Shown piece by piece: positions 24,018 to 33,417 of a DNA stretch of 64,000 nucleotides; positions within the stretch are counted from its first letter, which is position 1, and each line of letters opens with the position of its first letter. A model generated the notes under the pieces. That model made no database searches and had not been told where the DNA came from. It saw only the letters and a list, made by a program, of their open reading frames with translations. The DNA lies in assembly GCF_030063365.1 (NCBI RefSeq), contig NZ_JASISY010000001.1, positions 458,757 to 522,756 of the forward strand, written 5' to 3'. Position numbers and translations under genes: made by a program. The DNA comes from Cryobacterium sp. PH29-G1. GTDB taxonomy: Bacteria > Actinomycetota > Actinomycetes > Actinomycetales > Microbacteriaceae.

Positions 24018-25505
24018 ATGAGTGAACATCGTTCGGATGAAGTCGATCATCTGAAAAGATCGATCGACTGGAAGCAGGGCATGGCCATCGCATTGGGGGT
24101 GCCCCTGTTGATTCTGCCTTCCCTGGGCTACCTGCCGATGTGGACATCCGCTGCTGCCATCCTGATCTGGGGCCTGTCGGTTACGCAGGGCTTCATGCAG
24201 AACGCCGCCTACGCCGAAATGGCCACCACGTTTCCCAAGGCCTCCGGTCTTCCAGGTTTCGCGCAGCACATCTTCCGCACCGAGAACTTCACCGGCAAGT
24301 ACGACAAGGGAAAGCTGATCGGCGGCTTCAGTGCCTGGAGCTATTGGTTTGCCTGGAACCCGGTGCTGGCAATCTTCGCCATCCTGATCGGCGGCTACCT
24401 GCACGGGCTGTTTCCGGTATTGGCCGAAACATTCACCGAGTATCAGCTGTCGTTGATATCGGGCATGGTGATTTTCACCCTGTTGTCTTTCGTGAACTGG
24501 TTCGGCCTCAAGGACGGCGCCATCCTGGGTTACATCCTGGGAGCACTGTCGCTGATACCGCTGATTGTTTTGACGGTGGCGCCGTTCGCCACCGGACACG
24601 TTGACCTGGCCAATATCACCGGCAACTGGTTGCCGGCGGACTGGACCTGGGATATGAACCACATCCTGATCCTGTTCGGTATCTTTGCGATCGCACAGTG
24701 GAGCGCCTGTGGGTGGGAGACGGCCGCGATCTACGGCCCCGAGTACAAGAACCCGTCCAAGGACGTGCCCAAGGCGTTGCTGGCCGTCGGCATTATCTGC
24801 TTCCTCTCTTATGTGCTGGTGCAGACTGCCGTGATCGGGGTGCTCGGTGTTGACGGGGTCGTAGCCGAGCCGCTATCGCCGCTGATACCCGTGGCAAAGG
24901 CAATCTTTGGTGAATCCGGCTCCATGCTCACCATCATGATGTTGATCATCGCGATGATCCTGATCATTCAAACCGCTTTCCTGGGTTCCTCCCGCGCCAT
25001 GCACTCCATGGCAACGGAAGGTAATCTTCCCAAGTTCTTTGGCAAGACCAATCGTCACGGAACCCCGTTTGTTGCATTGCTCGTCACCGCAGCGTTCAAC
25101 ATGGTGCTGATCTCGGTCGGATCAATGGCGGCGATTCTCGCGGCCGCCGCGATCGGATACACCTTTGCCAACGGGATCAGCCTGTTCGCCTATGTCAAGG
25201 CCAAGAACCATCCCTCCTTTGCCAATCTGGAACGCCCCTTCAAAGCGCCCAAGGGCTGGAAACATGTCGCCATGCTCTTTGGCCTGTTCAATCTGCCCCT
25301 GTGCCTGGTGGGTGTGGTCTACCTGAACAGCTTGGAAATCGGCTGGGGCTCAACCTGGGTCGGCTTCATAGTGTTGTCGCTCTACATCCCCATCTGGTTC
25401 TATTCCCAGCACGAATCGAGTCGATCCAAGAACGCAGCCGCACCCGTGCGCGCACCGGATCTCGATGCGTCAGACCCTGAATTGGTTCCCGACCCGATGT
25501 GGTGA
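24018..25505 (+). CDS. APC superfamily permease, copy B (putative trimethylamine/methylated-amine transporter)
   Basis: A 495-residue, roughly 12-helix transporter highly similar along its whole length to the permease at 11218-12711; the two differ mainly in scattered membrane residues and the C-terminal tail. The ATG at 24018 follows CAAGGGAGA. It shares a control region with the TetR/tmm module, so its substrate is probably trimethylamine, its oxide or a related amine. The paralogue near the N-demethylase operon may have a different preference. A 15-bp hairpin follows at 25523-25559. Confidence 0.86.
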   Translation: MSEHRSDEVDHLKRSIDWKQGMAIALGVPLLILPSLGYLPMWTSAAAILIWGLSVTQGFMQNAAYAEMATTFPKASGLPGFAQHIFRTENFTGKYDKGKLIGGFSAWSYWFAWNPVLAIFAILIGGYLHGLFPVLAETFTEYQLSLISGMVIFTLLSFVNWFGLKDGAILGYILGALSLIPLIVLTVAPFATGHVDLANITGNWLPADWTWDMNHILILFGIFAIAQWSACGWETAAIYGPEYKNPSKDVPKALLAVGIICFLSYVLVQTAVIGVLGVDGVVAEPLSPLIPVAKAIFGESGSMLTIMMLIIAMILIIQTAFLGSSRAMHSMATEGNLPKFFGKTNRHGTPFVALLVTAAFNMVLISVGSMAAILAAAAIGYTFANGISLFAYVKAKNHPSFANLERPFKAPKGWKHVAMLFGLFNLPLCLVGVVYLNSLEIGWGSTWVGFIVLSLYIPIWFYSQHESSRSKNAAAPVRAPDLDASDPELVPDPMW

Positions 25506-25522
25506 TCGAGTAGACGGCACAG

Positions 25523-25559
25523 GGGAGTGTCTCGGAAGAACTGATTCCGAGACACTCCC
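25523..25559. terminator. Bidirectional terminator between permease B and the LuxR-type gene
   Basis: A perfect 15-bp stem (25523-25537 with 25545-25559) and a 7-nt loop lie between convergent genes. Confidence 0.85.
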
Positions 25560-25599
25560 GGTGTGCTCTGCGCCGCTACGCCGCCACCGGCGGCATCCG

Positions 25600-26907
25600 T
25601 CACCGAAGACCGTGGCTGTGTGCCAGAGCGATGGCCTCGGTGCGCGAACCCACGTCGAGCTTTCTGAACAGGTTCCGCACATGGAACTTGACCGTATTTT
25701 CACTGATGCCCAGCGTTGAGGCAATGGTGCGGTTGCGCTCTCCGGCGGCGAGGTGCTGCAGCACTTCGAGTTCGCGCGCGGCCAGATTCCATTCGGCGAC
25801 ATCCTCGGACGGGCGAGCCGGCAGGTCCAGGGGCAGGGAGACGAAAATGTCGGCGCCCCAACCCGGCATGACATCCATCCGCAGCTGACCGTTGAGCGCC
25901 TGCACGCGGCGGTCGAGCCGTGCGATGCTCGGCGCGTCGGCGTCGAGTGACCCGCGGCCGTCGTCGCGCACGTTGATCAGCAGGTTTTCACCGTCGCAGT
26001 CCCATTGCGTGCGTACCCGACTGACGTGGGGTTCTTCCATCATGGCCAGCACGAGTCCGCGGACGATCGCGCGGGCGGCGTGGGCGACCTCGCCGGGTAG
26101 CGCACGTCCGTTCAACGGCGGTTCGATGAATTCAACCTCAATGCCGCTGAAGCGAGTTAGCGGGCGCAGGTCATCCCGGAGGCGTTCGAATGCTTTGGCG
26201 ACGGGCTCTTTCACCGAGTCCGTCGTGCGGTCGCTGAGGGTGCGCAGCTCAACCAGGGCTTTGGCGGTGAGGCCGGTGACGGTTGAGCGGGCTGCTGCAT
26301 GGTCCAGGGAAGACGAGCGCAGGGCCGCCAGGAGAATTTCCAGGGTCGTGGAATGCAGATCGGTCAGCTCGGCCGTCACGCGCACGCGTTCCGCTGAGGC
26401 CGCGCGCGACTCCAGCAGGTACGACGGCGGCGCATCCGTCACTCTCTCCTGGATCCGCCCCGCAGCAAGACGCCAGAGATACTTCACCACGTCGAGCCCG
26501 GCGTCGTGCATCGGGCCGGTCGGATGGGGGTCGGTGAGCACAAGGATGGCATTGCTGGGGGAGTATTTCACGGCCAGTACCGGGCGGATCCGGCCGGCGA
26601 GTTCAGCTTCCCCGAACCACGGCACATCATCCGAAAGGACAGTGCGAAGCGCCTCGAGTTCGGTGATGGAGACGTGAGAGATGATTTCTTGCGCACCAGC
26701 CTTCTTCTGCGGTCGCCCGGTGCAGTCCTCGGTGAAGATGACTAGCGCACTGCTTCCCATATAGGGGAGCGTCGCGTCGCGGAGGCGCTCCGCGATCTGC
26801 GCCAGCGAGGCATCGGCCAATGCCGCCACCGCCTGCAATAGCGGCCACGGCAGGTCAGGAAGAACTGCGAGGGAATCCTTCAGGGGCTGATCAGCGACGA
26901 TGCTCAT
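25600..26907 (-). CDS. LuxR/NarL-type regulator with degenerate histidine-kinase core
   Basis: A 435-residue cytosolic protein with three parts: an N-terminal GAF-like region (to about 160), a dimerisation/ATPase-like core (about 175-365) and a C-terminal LuxR helix-turn-helix (TIASTLGISENTVKFHVRNLFRKL). The core resembles NarX-type kinases: LTDLHSTTLEILLAAL aligns with the usual phosphoacceptor helix and VRDDGRGSL with the G1 box, but the N-box asparagine and the GxGxG box are not recognisable. It therefore looks like a pseudokinase joined directly to its DNA-binding output. It is divergent from tkt and is a good candidate to act on the duplicated leader. Confidence 0.8.
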   Translation of the reverse strand: MSIVADQPLKDSLAVLPDLPWPLLQAVAALADASLAQIAERLRDATLPYMGSSALVIFTEDCTGRPQKKAGAQEIISHVSITELEALRTVLSDDVPWFGEAELAGRIRPVLAVKYSPSNAILVLTDPHPTGPMHDAGLDVVKYLWRLAAGRIQERVTDAPPSYLLESRAASAERVRVTAELTDLHSTTLEILLAALRSSSLDHAAARSTVTGLTAKALVELRTLSDRTTDSVKEPVAKAFERLRDDLRPLTRFSGIEVEFIEPPLNGRALPGEVAHAARAIVRGLVLAMMEEPHVSRVRTQWDCDGENLLINVRDDGRGSLDADAPSIARLDRRVQALNGQLRMDVMPGWGADIFVSLPLDLPARPSEDVAEWNLAARELEVLQHLAAGERNRTIASTLGISENTVKFHVRNLFRKLDVGSRTEAIALAHSHGLR

Positions 26908-26945
26908 GCGGATATCCTACTGCCGGCGAATGCTGACGCCGACCA

Positions 26946-27094
26946 ATCCGAAAGTGTAGTCAGAACCGTCAGAAAACAGTGTTACCCCTACCCTTTCGTT
27001 TGGTGAAGATGGACATCAACCACAGACCATCCGTGCGGCCGCTACCGGCCGACGACCGAATCAAGGGGACGAATCGTGAATCCGACAGCAAATG
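26946..27094 (+). promoter_or_regulatory. Duplicated promoter/leader of tkt (partner 14754-14903)
   Basis: Matches the hxlB leader: a 29-nt identical core at 26961-26989, the CGGCCG hairpin at 27036-27051, the AAGGGGA ribosome site and the first six codons. Bases between these blocks differ, so the conserved parts are probably the functional ones. Confidence 0.85.
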
Positions 27095-29247
27095 TGACGC
27101 TTGCCAGCGCTACAGGTTCAGAGTCAACGACTGAATCAGCACCACTCAACTGGACGGCCGACGACCAGCGTGCCGTCGACACGATCCGCGTTCTAGCAGC
27201 TGACGCCGTCGAGAAGGTCGGTAACGGTCACCCCGGTACGGCCATGAGCCTGGCGCCAGCCGCGTACCTGCTCTTCCAGAAGCTGATGCGCCACGACCCG
27301 AAGAACCCGGACTGGTTGGGACGAGACCGTTTCATCCTGTCACCCGGCCACTCCTCGCTGACGCTCTACATCCAGCTGTTCCTCTCCGGCTACGGCCTGG
27401 AGATGAAAGACCTGCAGGAGCTTCGCACCTGGGGTTCGCTCACCCCGGGGCACCCGGAATACAAGCACACCGCCGGTGTGGAGATCACCACCGGCCCGCT
27501 GGGCCAGGGACTGGCGTCGTCGGTGGGCTTCGCCTACTCGCAGCGCCGCATGCGCGGCCTGTTCGACGCTGATGCTGCCGCGGGAACGTCGCCGTTCGAC
27601 CACACCATTTGGGTCATCGCATCCGATGGCGACCTCCAGGAAGGGGTGACCTCCGAGGCATCCTCGTTGGCCGGCCACCAGGAGCTCGGCAACCTCGTGG
27701 TGGTGTACGACGAGAACCACATTTCTATCGAGGACGACACCGACATCTCCTTCACCGAAGACGTCTTGAAGCGTTACGAGGCCTACGGCTGGCACGTGCA
27801 GCGGGTGGACTGGACCGAGACGGGTGAGTACATCGAAGACGTTCAGGAGCTTTACTCCGCGCTCCTGGCGGCGAAGGCCGAGACCTCCAAGCCTTCCATC
27901 ATTTCGCTGCGCACCATCATCGGCTTTCCCTCGCCGAAGAAGCAGAACTCCGGCAAGATCCACGGCTCCGCCCTCGGTGCCGACGAGGTTGCCGGTCTGA
28001 AGTCGGTCCTGGGCTTCGACCCGGCCAAATCCTTCGACATCGATCCAAACGTTCTGGCCCACGCCCGAGCGGCCGTCGAACGCGGTGCCGCAGCCCACAG
28101 CGAATGGCAAGCCTCCTTCGAAGCCTGGCAGACGGGCAACCCCGAGGGTGCCGCCCTGCTGGAGCGCATCGAGGCCAAGACGCTTCCCTCCGGCGTCGAT
28201 GCCGCCCTGCCGGTGTTCGAAGCCGGCAAGGACATGTCCACCCGCGCCGCTTCGGGAAAAGTGTTGAACGCGCTCGGCCCGGTACTCCCGGAGCTGTGGG
28301 GCGGTTCGGCCGACCTCGCCGAGTCCAACAACACCACCATCGAAGGGAACGCGTCGTTCATTCCGTCCTCGCGCTCGACCGAATCGTGGAAGGGCAACCC
28401 GTACGGTCGGGTGCTGCACTTCGGCATCCGCGAGCACGCGGCCGCATCGATCGTGAACGGCATCTCGCTGCACGGCCGCACCCGCGCCTTCTCCGGCACG
28501 TTCCTGATCTTCAGCGACTACCAGCGCCCGGCCATCCGCCTCTCGGCGCTCATGGGCGTTCCGTCCATCTATGTCTGGTCGCACGACTCCATCGGCCTGG
28601 GCGAGGACGGCCCCACGCATCAGCCGGTGGAACAGATCTCGACCCTGCGTGCCATCCCGGGTCTGGACGTCGTTCGTCCCGGCGACGCCAACGAGGTTCC
28701 CGTAGCCTGGAAGACGATACTGCAGAACCACGAGAACCCGGCCGGCATCGTGCTGACCCGTCAGAACATCCCGACCTATGCCCGCGGTGCAGGCACGGCT
28801 CAGGGCGACACCTTCGGAAGCGCCGCCGGCGTCGCCCAGGGTGGCTACGTTCTGGCCGAGGCCTCTCAAAACGGTGCCACCGTGCCGGCGCAGGTGCTGT
28901 TGATCGCAACGGGCTCCGAGGTGCAGCTGGCCGTTGAGGCCCGCGAGGCGCTCCAGGCCCAGGGCATCGCCACCCGCGTCGTCTCGATGCCGTGCGTGGA
29001 ATGGTTCAACAAGCAGGATGCCGCCTACCGCGAATCCGTACTGCCCGCCGCCGTCAAAGCCCGCGTCTCGGTCGAGGCCGGACTGGCTCTGGGCTGGAAG
29101 GAATTCGTCGGCGACGCCGGCCGGTCCATCAGCCTCGAGCACTACGGGGCTTCGGCCGACTACAAGCGCCTGTTCCAGGAGTTCGGAATCACCACGGCTG
29201 CAATTACCGCCGCCGCGAAGGACTCCCTCGCGGCAGCAGGCGACTAG
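27076..29247 (+). CDS. tkt: Transketolase
   Basis: Thiamine-diphosphate enzyme moving two-carbon units, needed to regenerate ribulose 5-phosphate in the RuMP cycle. The 723-residue protein has [17 protein letters not shown], the TPP motif from SDGDLQEGV to YDENHISIE, the catalytic Glu region [16 protein letters not shown] and [13 protein letters not shown]. The GTG start at 27076 is fixed by the conserved leader and AAGGGGA. The N-terminal tail of about 23 residues ([11 protein letters not shown]) is shared in its first part with HxlB, showing that the leader duplication extended into the coding region. First gene of an operon running to pfk. Confidence 0.95.
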   Translation: MNPTANVTLASATGSESTTESAPLNWTADDQRAVDTIRVLAADAVEKVGNGHPGTAMSLAPAAYLLFQKLMRHDPKNPDWLGRDRFILSPGHSSLTLYIQLFLSGYGLEMKDLQELRTWGSLTPGHPEYKHTAGVEITTGPLGQGLASSVGFAYSQRRMRGLFDADAAAGTSPFDHTIWVIASDGDLQEGVTSEASSLAGHQELGNLVVVYDENHISIEDDTDISFTEDVLKRYEAYGWHVQRVDWTETGEYIEDVQELYSALLAAKAETSKPSIISLRTIIGFPSPKKQNSGKIHGSALGADEVAGLKSVLGFDPAKSFDIDPNVLAHARAAVERGAAAHSEWQASFEAWQTGNPEGAALLERIEAKTLPSGVDAALPVFEAGKDMSTRAASGKVLNALGPVLPELWGGSADLAESNNTTIEGNASFIPSSRSTESWKGNPYGRVLHFGIREHAAASIVNGISLHGRTRAFSGTFLIFSDYQRPAIRLSALMGVPSIYVWSHDSIGLGEDGPTHQPVEQISTLRAIPGLDVVRPGDANEVPVAWKTILQNHENPAGIVLTRQNIPTYARGAGTAQGDTFGSAAGVAQGGYVLAEASQNGATVPAQVLLIATGSEVQLAVEAREALQAQGIATRVVSMPCVEWFNKQDAAYRESVLPAAVKARVSVEAGLALGWKEFVGDAGRSISLEHYGASADYKRLFQEFGITTAAITAAAKDSLAAAGD

Positions 29248-29356
29248 CCTTCTCGGCTGCATCGCGGCCGGCGTCCAGACGGCCCCAGGGTTCTCCTGCG
29301 ACGCCGGCCGCACACGCTCACTCTCCATGAACATTCCCAAGAAAGAAGCAGAAGCC

Positions 29357-30484
29357 ATGACCAACGCAACCCCCACCGCACGACTGTCCGACGCCGGCGT
29401 GTCCATCTGGCTGGACGACCTCTCCCGCGAACGGCTCTCCAGCGGCAGCCTGCAGAAGCTCATCGACGAGAAGAACGTTGTCGGTGTGACCACCAACCCG
29501 TCGATCTTCCAGGCCGCGATCACCTCGGGCACTGACTATGACGTAAAGATCGCTGAGCTTGCCGCACAGGGTGCCGGCCTCGATCAGACCATTTTCGAGA
29601 TCACCACGACCGACGTCGCCGACGCCTGCGACCTCTTCGCGCCGGTCGCCGCCGCCACCAACGGTGTCGACGGTCGTGTCTCCATCGAAGTCGACCCCCG
29701 GCTGGCCTGGGACACCGACGGTACGATCGCCGAAGCCAAGAACCTCTACCAGAAGGTCGGCAAGGACAACGTCCTCATTAAGATTCCGGCAACCCGCGAA
29801 GGTCTCCCGGCCATCACGGCCACCCTGGCCGAAGGGATCAGCGTCAACGTGACCCTGATCTTCTCTCTGGAGCGCTACCGCGCTGTCATTCACGCCTTTC
29901 AGTCCGGGCTGGAGCAGGCCAAGCAAAACGGGTATGACCTCGCCACGATTCATTCAGTTGCTTCCTTCTTCGTCTCCCGTGTGGACTCAGAAATCGACAA
30001 GCGCCTCGACGCCATCGGCACCGAGCAGGCACAGGCGCTCAAGGGCAAGGCGGGTGTTGCCAATGCTCGCCTCGCGTACCAGGTCTACGAACAGCTCTTC
30101 GCCACCGAACGCTGGGCTGTTCTGGCCGGCGATGGCGCGCTCCCGCAGCGTCCGTTGTGGGCCTCTACCGGCGTCAAAGACCCGGCGTACCCCGACACCC
30201 TGTACGTGACCGAACTGGTCGCACCCGGTGTCGTCAACACCATGCCCGAAAAGACCCTTGACGCCACCTTTGACCACGGCGTCGTCACCGGTGACACGAT
30301 CTCAGGCACCTACGCTCAGGCCAATCTCACCCTGGCCGCGCTCGAGAAACTCGGCATCTCCTACAACGAGGTCGTCGCGCTTCTCGAATCCGAGGGCCTG
30401 GAGAAGTTCGTGACCAGCTGGAAGGAACTCCTGGCCGACGTCGACGGCGCCCTCGTCAACGCACGCAAGGAACTGACCCACTGA
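29357..30484 (+). CDS. tal: Transaldolase
   Basis: Transfers dihydroxyacetone units between sugar phosphates; its presence points to the transaldolase variant of the RuMP rearrangement. The 375-residue protein is of the mycobacterial/plant type, with [14 protein letters not shown], the active-site lysine in [28 protein letters not shown] and [14 protein letters not shown] chose the ATG at 29357; the longer open frame starts inside tkt. It lies 109 nt after tkt with no terminator-like structure. Confidence 0.95.
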   Translation: MTNATPTARLSDAGVSIWLDDLSRERLSSGSLQKLIDEKNVVGVTTNPSIFQAAITSGTDYDVKIAELAAQGAGLDQTIFEITTTDVADACDLFAPVAAATNGVDGRVSIEVDPRLAWDTDGTIAEAKNLYQKVGKDNVLIKIPATREGLPAITATLAEGISVNVTLIFSLERYRAVIHAFQSGLEQAKQNGYDLATIHSVASFFVSRVDSEIDKRLDAIGTEQAQALKGKAGVANARLAYQVYEQLFATERWAVLAGDGALPQRPLWASTGVKDPAYPDTLYVTELVAPGVVNTMPEKTLDATFDHGVVTGDTISGTYAQANLTLAALEKLGISYNEVVALLESEGLEKFVTSWKELLADVDGALVNARKELTH

Positions 30485-30552
30485 GCGCCGGCTCCTAAAC
30501 CCTGAACTCTGAGCACTGATACCCAGCACCGACCGCTACCGAAAGGCACTCC

Positions 30553-31245
30553 ATGTCCCATTCACACCTGCAGTGTTGCATCAACCCCAGCATCCTCTCG
30601 GCCGACTTCGTCAACCTGGAGGCAGAGTTGGCCCGCATCAGCAACGCCGATGCCGTGCACGTGGACGTCATGGACAACCACTTCGTGCCGAATCTGACGA
30701 TCGGGCTGCCCGTCGTGGAACGGTTGCAAAAGGTCAGCCCCATTCCGCTCGACGTCCACCTGATGATTTCCGATGTAGACCGCTGGGCCCCACAGTTCGC
30801 CGACGCCGGAATGAGCTCCGTGACATTCCACGTTGAGGCGTCCGATGCCCCCATCAAACTCGCTCGAGAGCTCCGCGCCCGGGGGGCAAAAGCGGGTATG
30901 GCACTGCGCCCGGCCACCCCGGTGGAGCCGTATCTGGACATGCTCGACGAAATCGACATGCTCTTGATCATGACGGTGGATCCCGGCTTTGGCGGCCAGG
31001 CATTTTTGGACGTCATGTTGCCCAAGATTCGCCGTGCCCGCGCGGCGGTCGAGGGGTCGGGGGTCAACGTCGCCATTCAGGTCGACGGCGGTATCACGGA
31101 GGAAACCATCCTCCGCGCTGCGGAGGCCGGCGCCAACATTTTTGTGGCGGGATCGGCCGTCTACGGCAGGCCGTCTCCGGCGGATGCCATTGAGTCGCTG
31201 CGCGCGAACGGACAACTCGCCTTCGGCTACGCAGCAATCAGCTGA
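30553..31245 (+). CDS. rpe: Ribulose-phosphate 3-epimerase
   Basis: Interconverts xylulose and ribulose 5-phosphate, supplying the formaldehyde acceptor. The 230-residue TIM-barrel protein has [22 protein letters not shown] (catalytic Asp and metal His), [18 protein letters not shown] and the second catalytic Asp in QVDGGI, with the phosphate loop VAGSAVYG. Start ATG 30553 follows GAAAGG. Part of the tkt-to-pfk operon. Confidence 0.96.
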   Translation: MSHSHLQCCINPSILSADFVNLEAELARISNADAVHVDVMDNHFVPNLTIGLPVVERLQKVSPIPLDVHLMISDVDRWAPQFADAGMSSVTFHVEASDAPIKLARELRARGAKAGMALRPATPVEPYLDMLDEIDMLLIMTVDPGFGGQAFLDVMLPKIRRARAAVEGSGVNVAIQVDGGITEETILRAAEAGANIFVAGSAVYGRPSPADAIESLRANGQLAFGYAAIS

Positions 31246-31307
31246 GGCCGCTGGAATTTCCCGACGCGCCGAATACCGCACCCCAACACGAGATTGAAGG
31301 ATCACTC

Positions 31308-31781
31308 ATGCGCGTTCATATCGCAACCGACCACGCCGGCATGGAGCTCAGCTCCCACCTCATCACCGTCCTGTCAGCCAACGGCTACGAAATGGTCGAC
31401 CACGGCCCTGCGGCCTACGACGCCGAGGACGACTACCCGGCCTTCTGTATCACTGCCGCAGCCGCGGTGGTGGCCGACCAGAGCAGTGGCGTGGACGCCC
31501 TCGGGATCGTACTCGGCGGCTCGGGCAACGGCGAGCAGATTGCCGCGAACAAGGTCCAGGGTGTGCGTGCGGCCCTGGCCTGGAACCTTGATACGGCCAA
31601 ACTGGCCCGCCAACACAATGATGCCAACGTGGTGGCGGTAGGCGGGCGGCAGCACACCGTCGAGGAGGCCACCGCACTGATCCAAGCCTTCCTGGCGGAA
31701 CCCTTTAGCAACGCCGAACGCCACGAGCGCCGGATCGGCGAGATTGCCACCTACGAATCCACCGGTGAGCTAGCGCGATAG
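31308..31781 (+). CDS. rpiB: Ribose-5-phosphate isomerase B
   Basis: Interconverts ribose and ribulose 5-phosphate. The 157-residue RpiB-type protein has ATDHAGMELS at the N-terminus (His in the active site), the anion-binding GGSGNGEQIAANK loop in the actinobacterial form without the catalytic Cys of the E. coli enzyme, and RQHNDANVVAVGGR. Start ATG 31308 follows GAAGGA. Same operon as rpe and gnd. Confidence 0.95.
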   Translation: MRVHIATDHAGMELSSHLITVLSANGYEMVDHGPAAYDAEDDYPAFCITAAAAVVADQSSGVDALGIVLGGSGNGEQIAANKVQGVRAALAWNLDTAKLARQHNDANVVAVGGRQHTVEEATALIQAFLAEPFSNAERHERRIGEIATYESTGELAR

Positions 31782-31869
31782 CCGGCCGAATCCGGGCCAG
31801 CCGAGCCAGCGGCGCTGATCTGCCCGACCGTGAGACGCATCGTTCCATCGACAATTTTTGGGAGAATTA

Positions 31870-33306
31870 ATGTCAGCACACATCGGTGTCACCGGCCTTG
31901 CGGTGATGGGGGCCAATCTGGCCCGCAACCTCGCCCGGAACGGCTTCACGGTTGCCCTGCACAACCGTTCGGTCGAGAAAACCGACGCCCTGCTCGCCCG
32001 ACACGGCCAGGACGGCGAATTCGTGCGAACGGAGACCCTGCAGGAACTCGTCGATGCCCTGGAGAAACCGCGCCGTGTGCTCATTATGGTCAAGGCCGGC
32101 CAGCCGGTCGACTCGGTGATCGAGCAGCTCGAACCGCTCTTGGAGCCGGGCGACATTATTATCGACGCCGGCAACTCGCATTATGAAGACACCCGCCGCC
32201 GCGAAGCCGCGCTCGCCGAAAAAAACCTGCACTTCGTAGGAATCGGCGTTTCGGGTGGCGAGGAAGGTGCCCTCAACGGCCCCTCGATCATGCCCGGCGG
32301 CTCGAAGGAATCGTACCGGGCCCTCGGACCGCTGCTCGAAAAGATTGCCGCGCAGGTGGATGGAAAGCCGTGTTGCGCGTGGATCGGAACCGACGGCGCC
32401 GGCCACTTCGTCAAGATGGTTCACAACGGGATCGAGTACGCCGACATGCAGGTCATCGGCGAAGCCTTCGACCTGTTGCGCTCGGGAGCCGGCCTCGAGC
32501 CGGCCGAGCAGGCCAGGATTTTCAAGGAGTGGAACACAACCGATCTTGCCTCCTTCCTGATTGAAATCTCAGCCGAGGTCCTCGGCCACGTGGATGCGAA
32601 GACCGGCAGGCCGTTCGTCGACGTCGTTGTGGACGCCGCCGGCCAGAAGGGCACCGGTCGCTGGACCGTGATCTCTGCCCTCGAACTGGGATCCCCGACG
32701 TCGGGGATCGCCGAATCAGTCTTCGCCCGGGCGCTGTCCTCCCAGACAAAACAGCGCAAACTGGCCCAGGAACTGCTCATCGGTGCCGAGGCCGATATTG
32801 AGATTCCCGAGAGCTTCGTCGAGGACGTCCGTCAGGCGCTCTATGCCTCCAAGCTGATCTCCTACGCCCAGGGCCTCGACATGCTCACCTCGGCCGCCAC
32901 CGAGTACGGCTGGGACCTGAAACTCGACGAGATCGCTTCGCTCTGGCGAGGCGGCTGCATTATTCGCGCCGAACTCCTCAAGGAAATCACCCGGGCCTAC
33001 GCCGCGACCGAGAAGCCGGCGAACCTGCTGTTCGCCCCATCCTTCACCAAAGCAATCGCCGACGTTCTCCCGGCCTGGCGCCGAGTCGTCTCCACCGCGG
33101 TGCAGCTCGGCATTCCCGTGCCGGTGTTCTCCTCCTCGCTGGCGTACTACGACGGGCTGCGCCGAAAGCGCCTGCCCGCCGCGGTGATCCAAGGCCAGCG
33201 CGACCTGTTCGGTGCGCACACGTACGGCCGCGTCGACGCCGAAGGCAGCTTCCACACTCTCTGGGGCGAAGACAAGAGCGAAGTCGAGGCAGTGGACACC
33301 CACTAG
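31870..33306 (+). CDS. gnd: 6-phosphogluconate dehydrogenase (decarboxylating)
   Basis: Oxidises 6-phosphogluconate to ribulose 5-phosphate and CO2; with hxlA, hxlB and zwf it makes the formaldehyde-oxidising (dissimilatory) RuMP cycle. The 478-residue long-form enzyme has the nucleotide motif GLAVMGANLARN, the signature IGVSGGEEGALNGPSIMPGG and the catalytic KMVHNGIEYADMQ. I chose the ATG at 31870 with GGGAGAAT upstream; a TTG four codons earlier is less likely. Confidence 0.96.
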   Translation: MSAHIGVTGLAVMGANLARNLARNGFTVALHNRSVEKTDALLARHGQDGEFVRTETLQELVDALEKPRRVLIMVKAGQPVDSVIEQLEPLLEPGDIIIDAGNSHYEDTRRREAALAEKNLHFVGIGVSGGEEGALNGPSIMPGGSKESYRALGPLLEKIAAQVDGKPCCAWIGTDGAGHFVKMVHNGIEYADMQVIGEAFDLLRSGAGLEPAEQARIFKEWNTTDLASFLIEISAEVLGHVDAKTGRPFVDVVVDAAGQKGTGRWTVISALELGSPTSGIAESVFARALSSQTKQRKLAQELLIGAEADIEIPESFVEDVRQALYASKLISYAQGLDMLTSAATEYGWDLKLDEIASLWRGGCIIRAELLKEITRAYAATEKPANLLFAPSFTKAIADVLPAWRRVVSTAVQLGIPVPVFSSSLAYYDGLRRKRLPAAVIQGQRDLFGAHTYGRVDAEGSFHTLWGEDKSEVEAVDTH

Positions 33307-33417
33307 CCTGCCCCCGGCCGCCTACCCAAACGGACTGTTTAAACCGTCCCGATCGGCGTTTCGGCTACCTGAAAATGACCGGAAGATAGGTGTCAGGCCT
33401 CCCAGAGGAAAAACAAA

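Noticed and set aside
27340..29532. 730-codon minus-strand open frame
   Set aside because: It is antisense to transketolase, with a composition typical of GC-rich shadow frames; transketolase has clear motifs on the plus strand.
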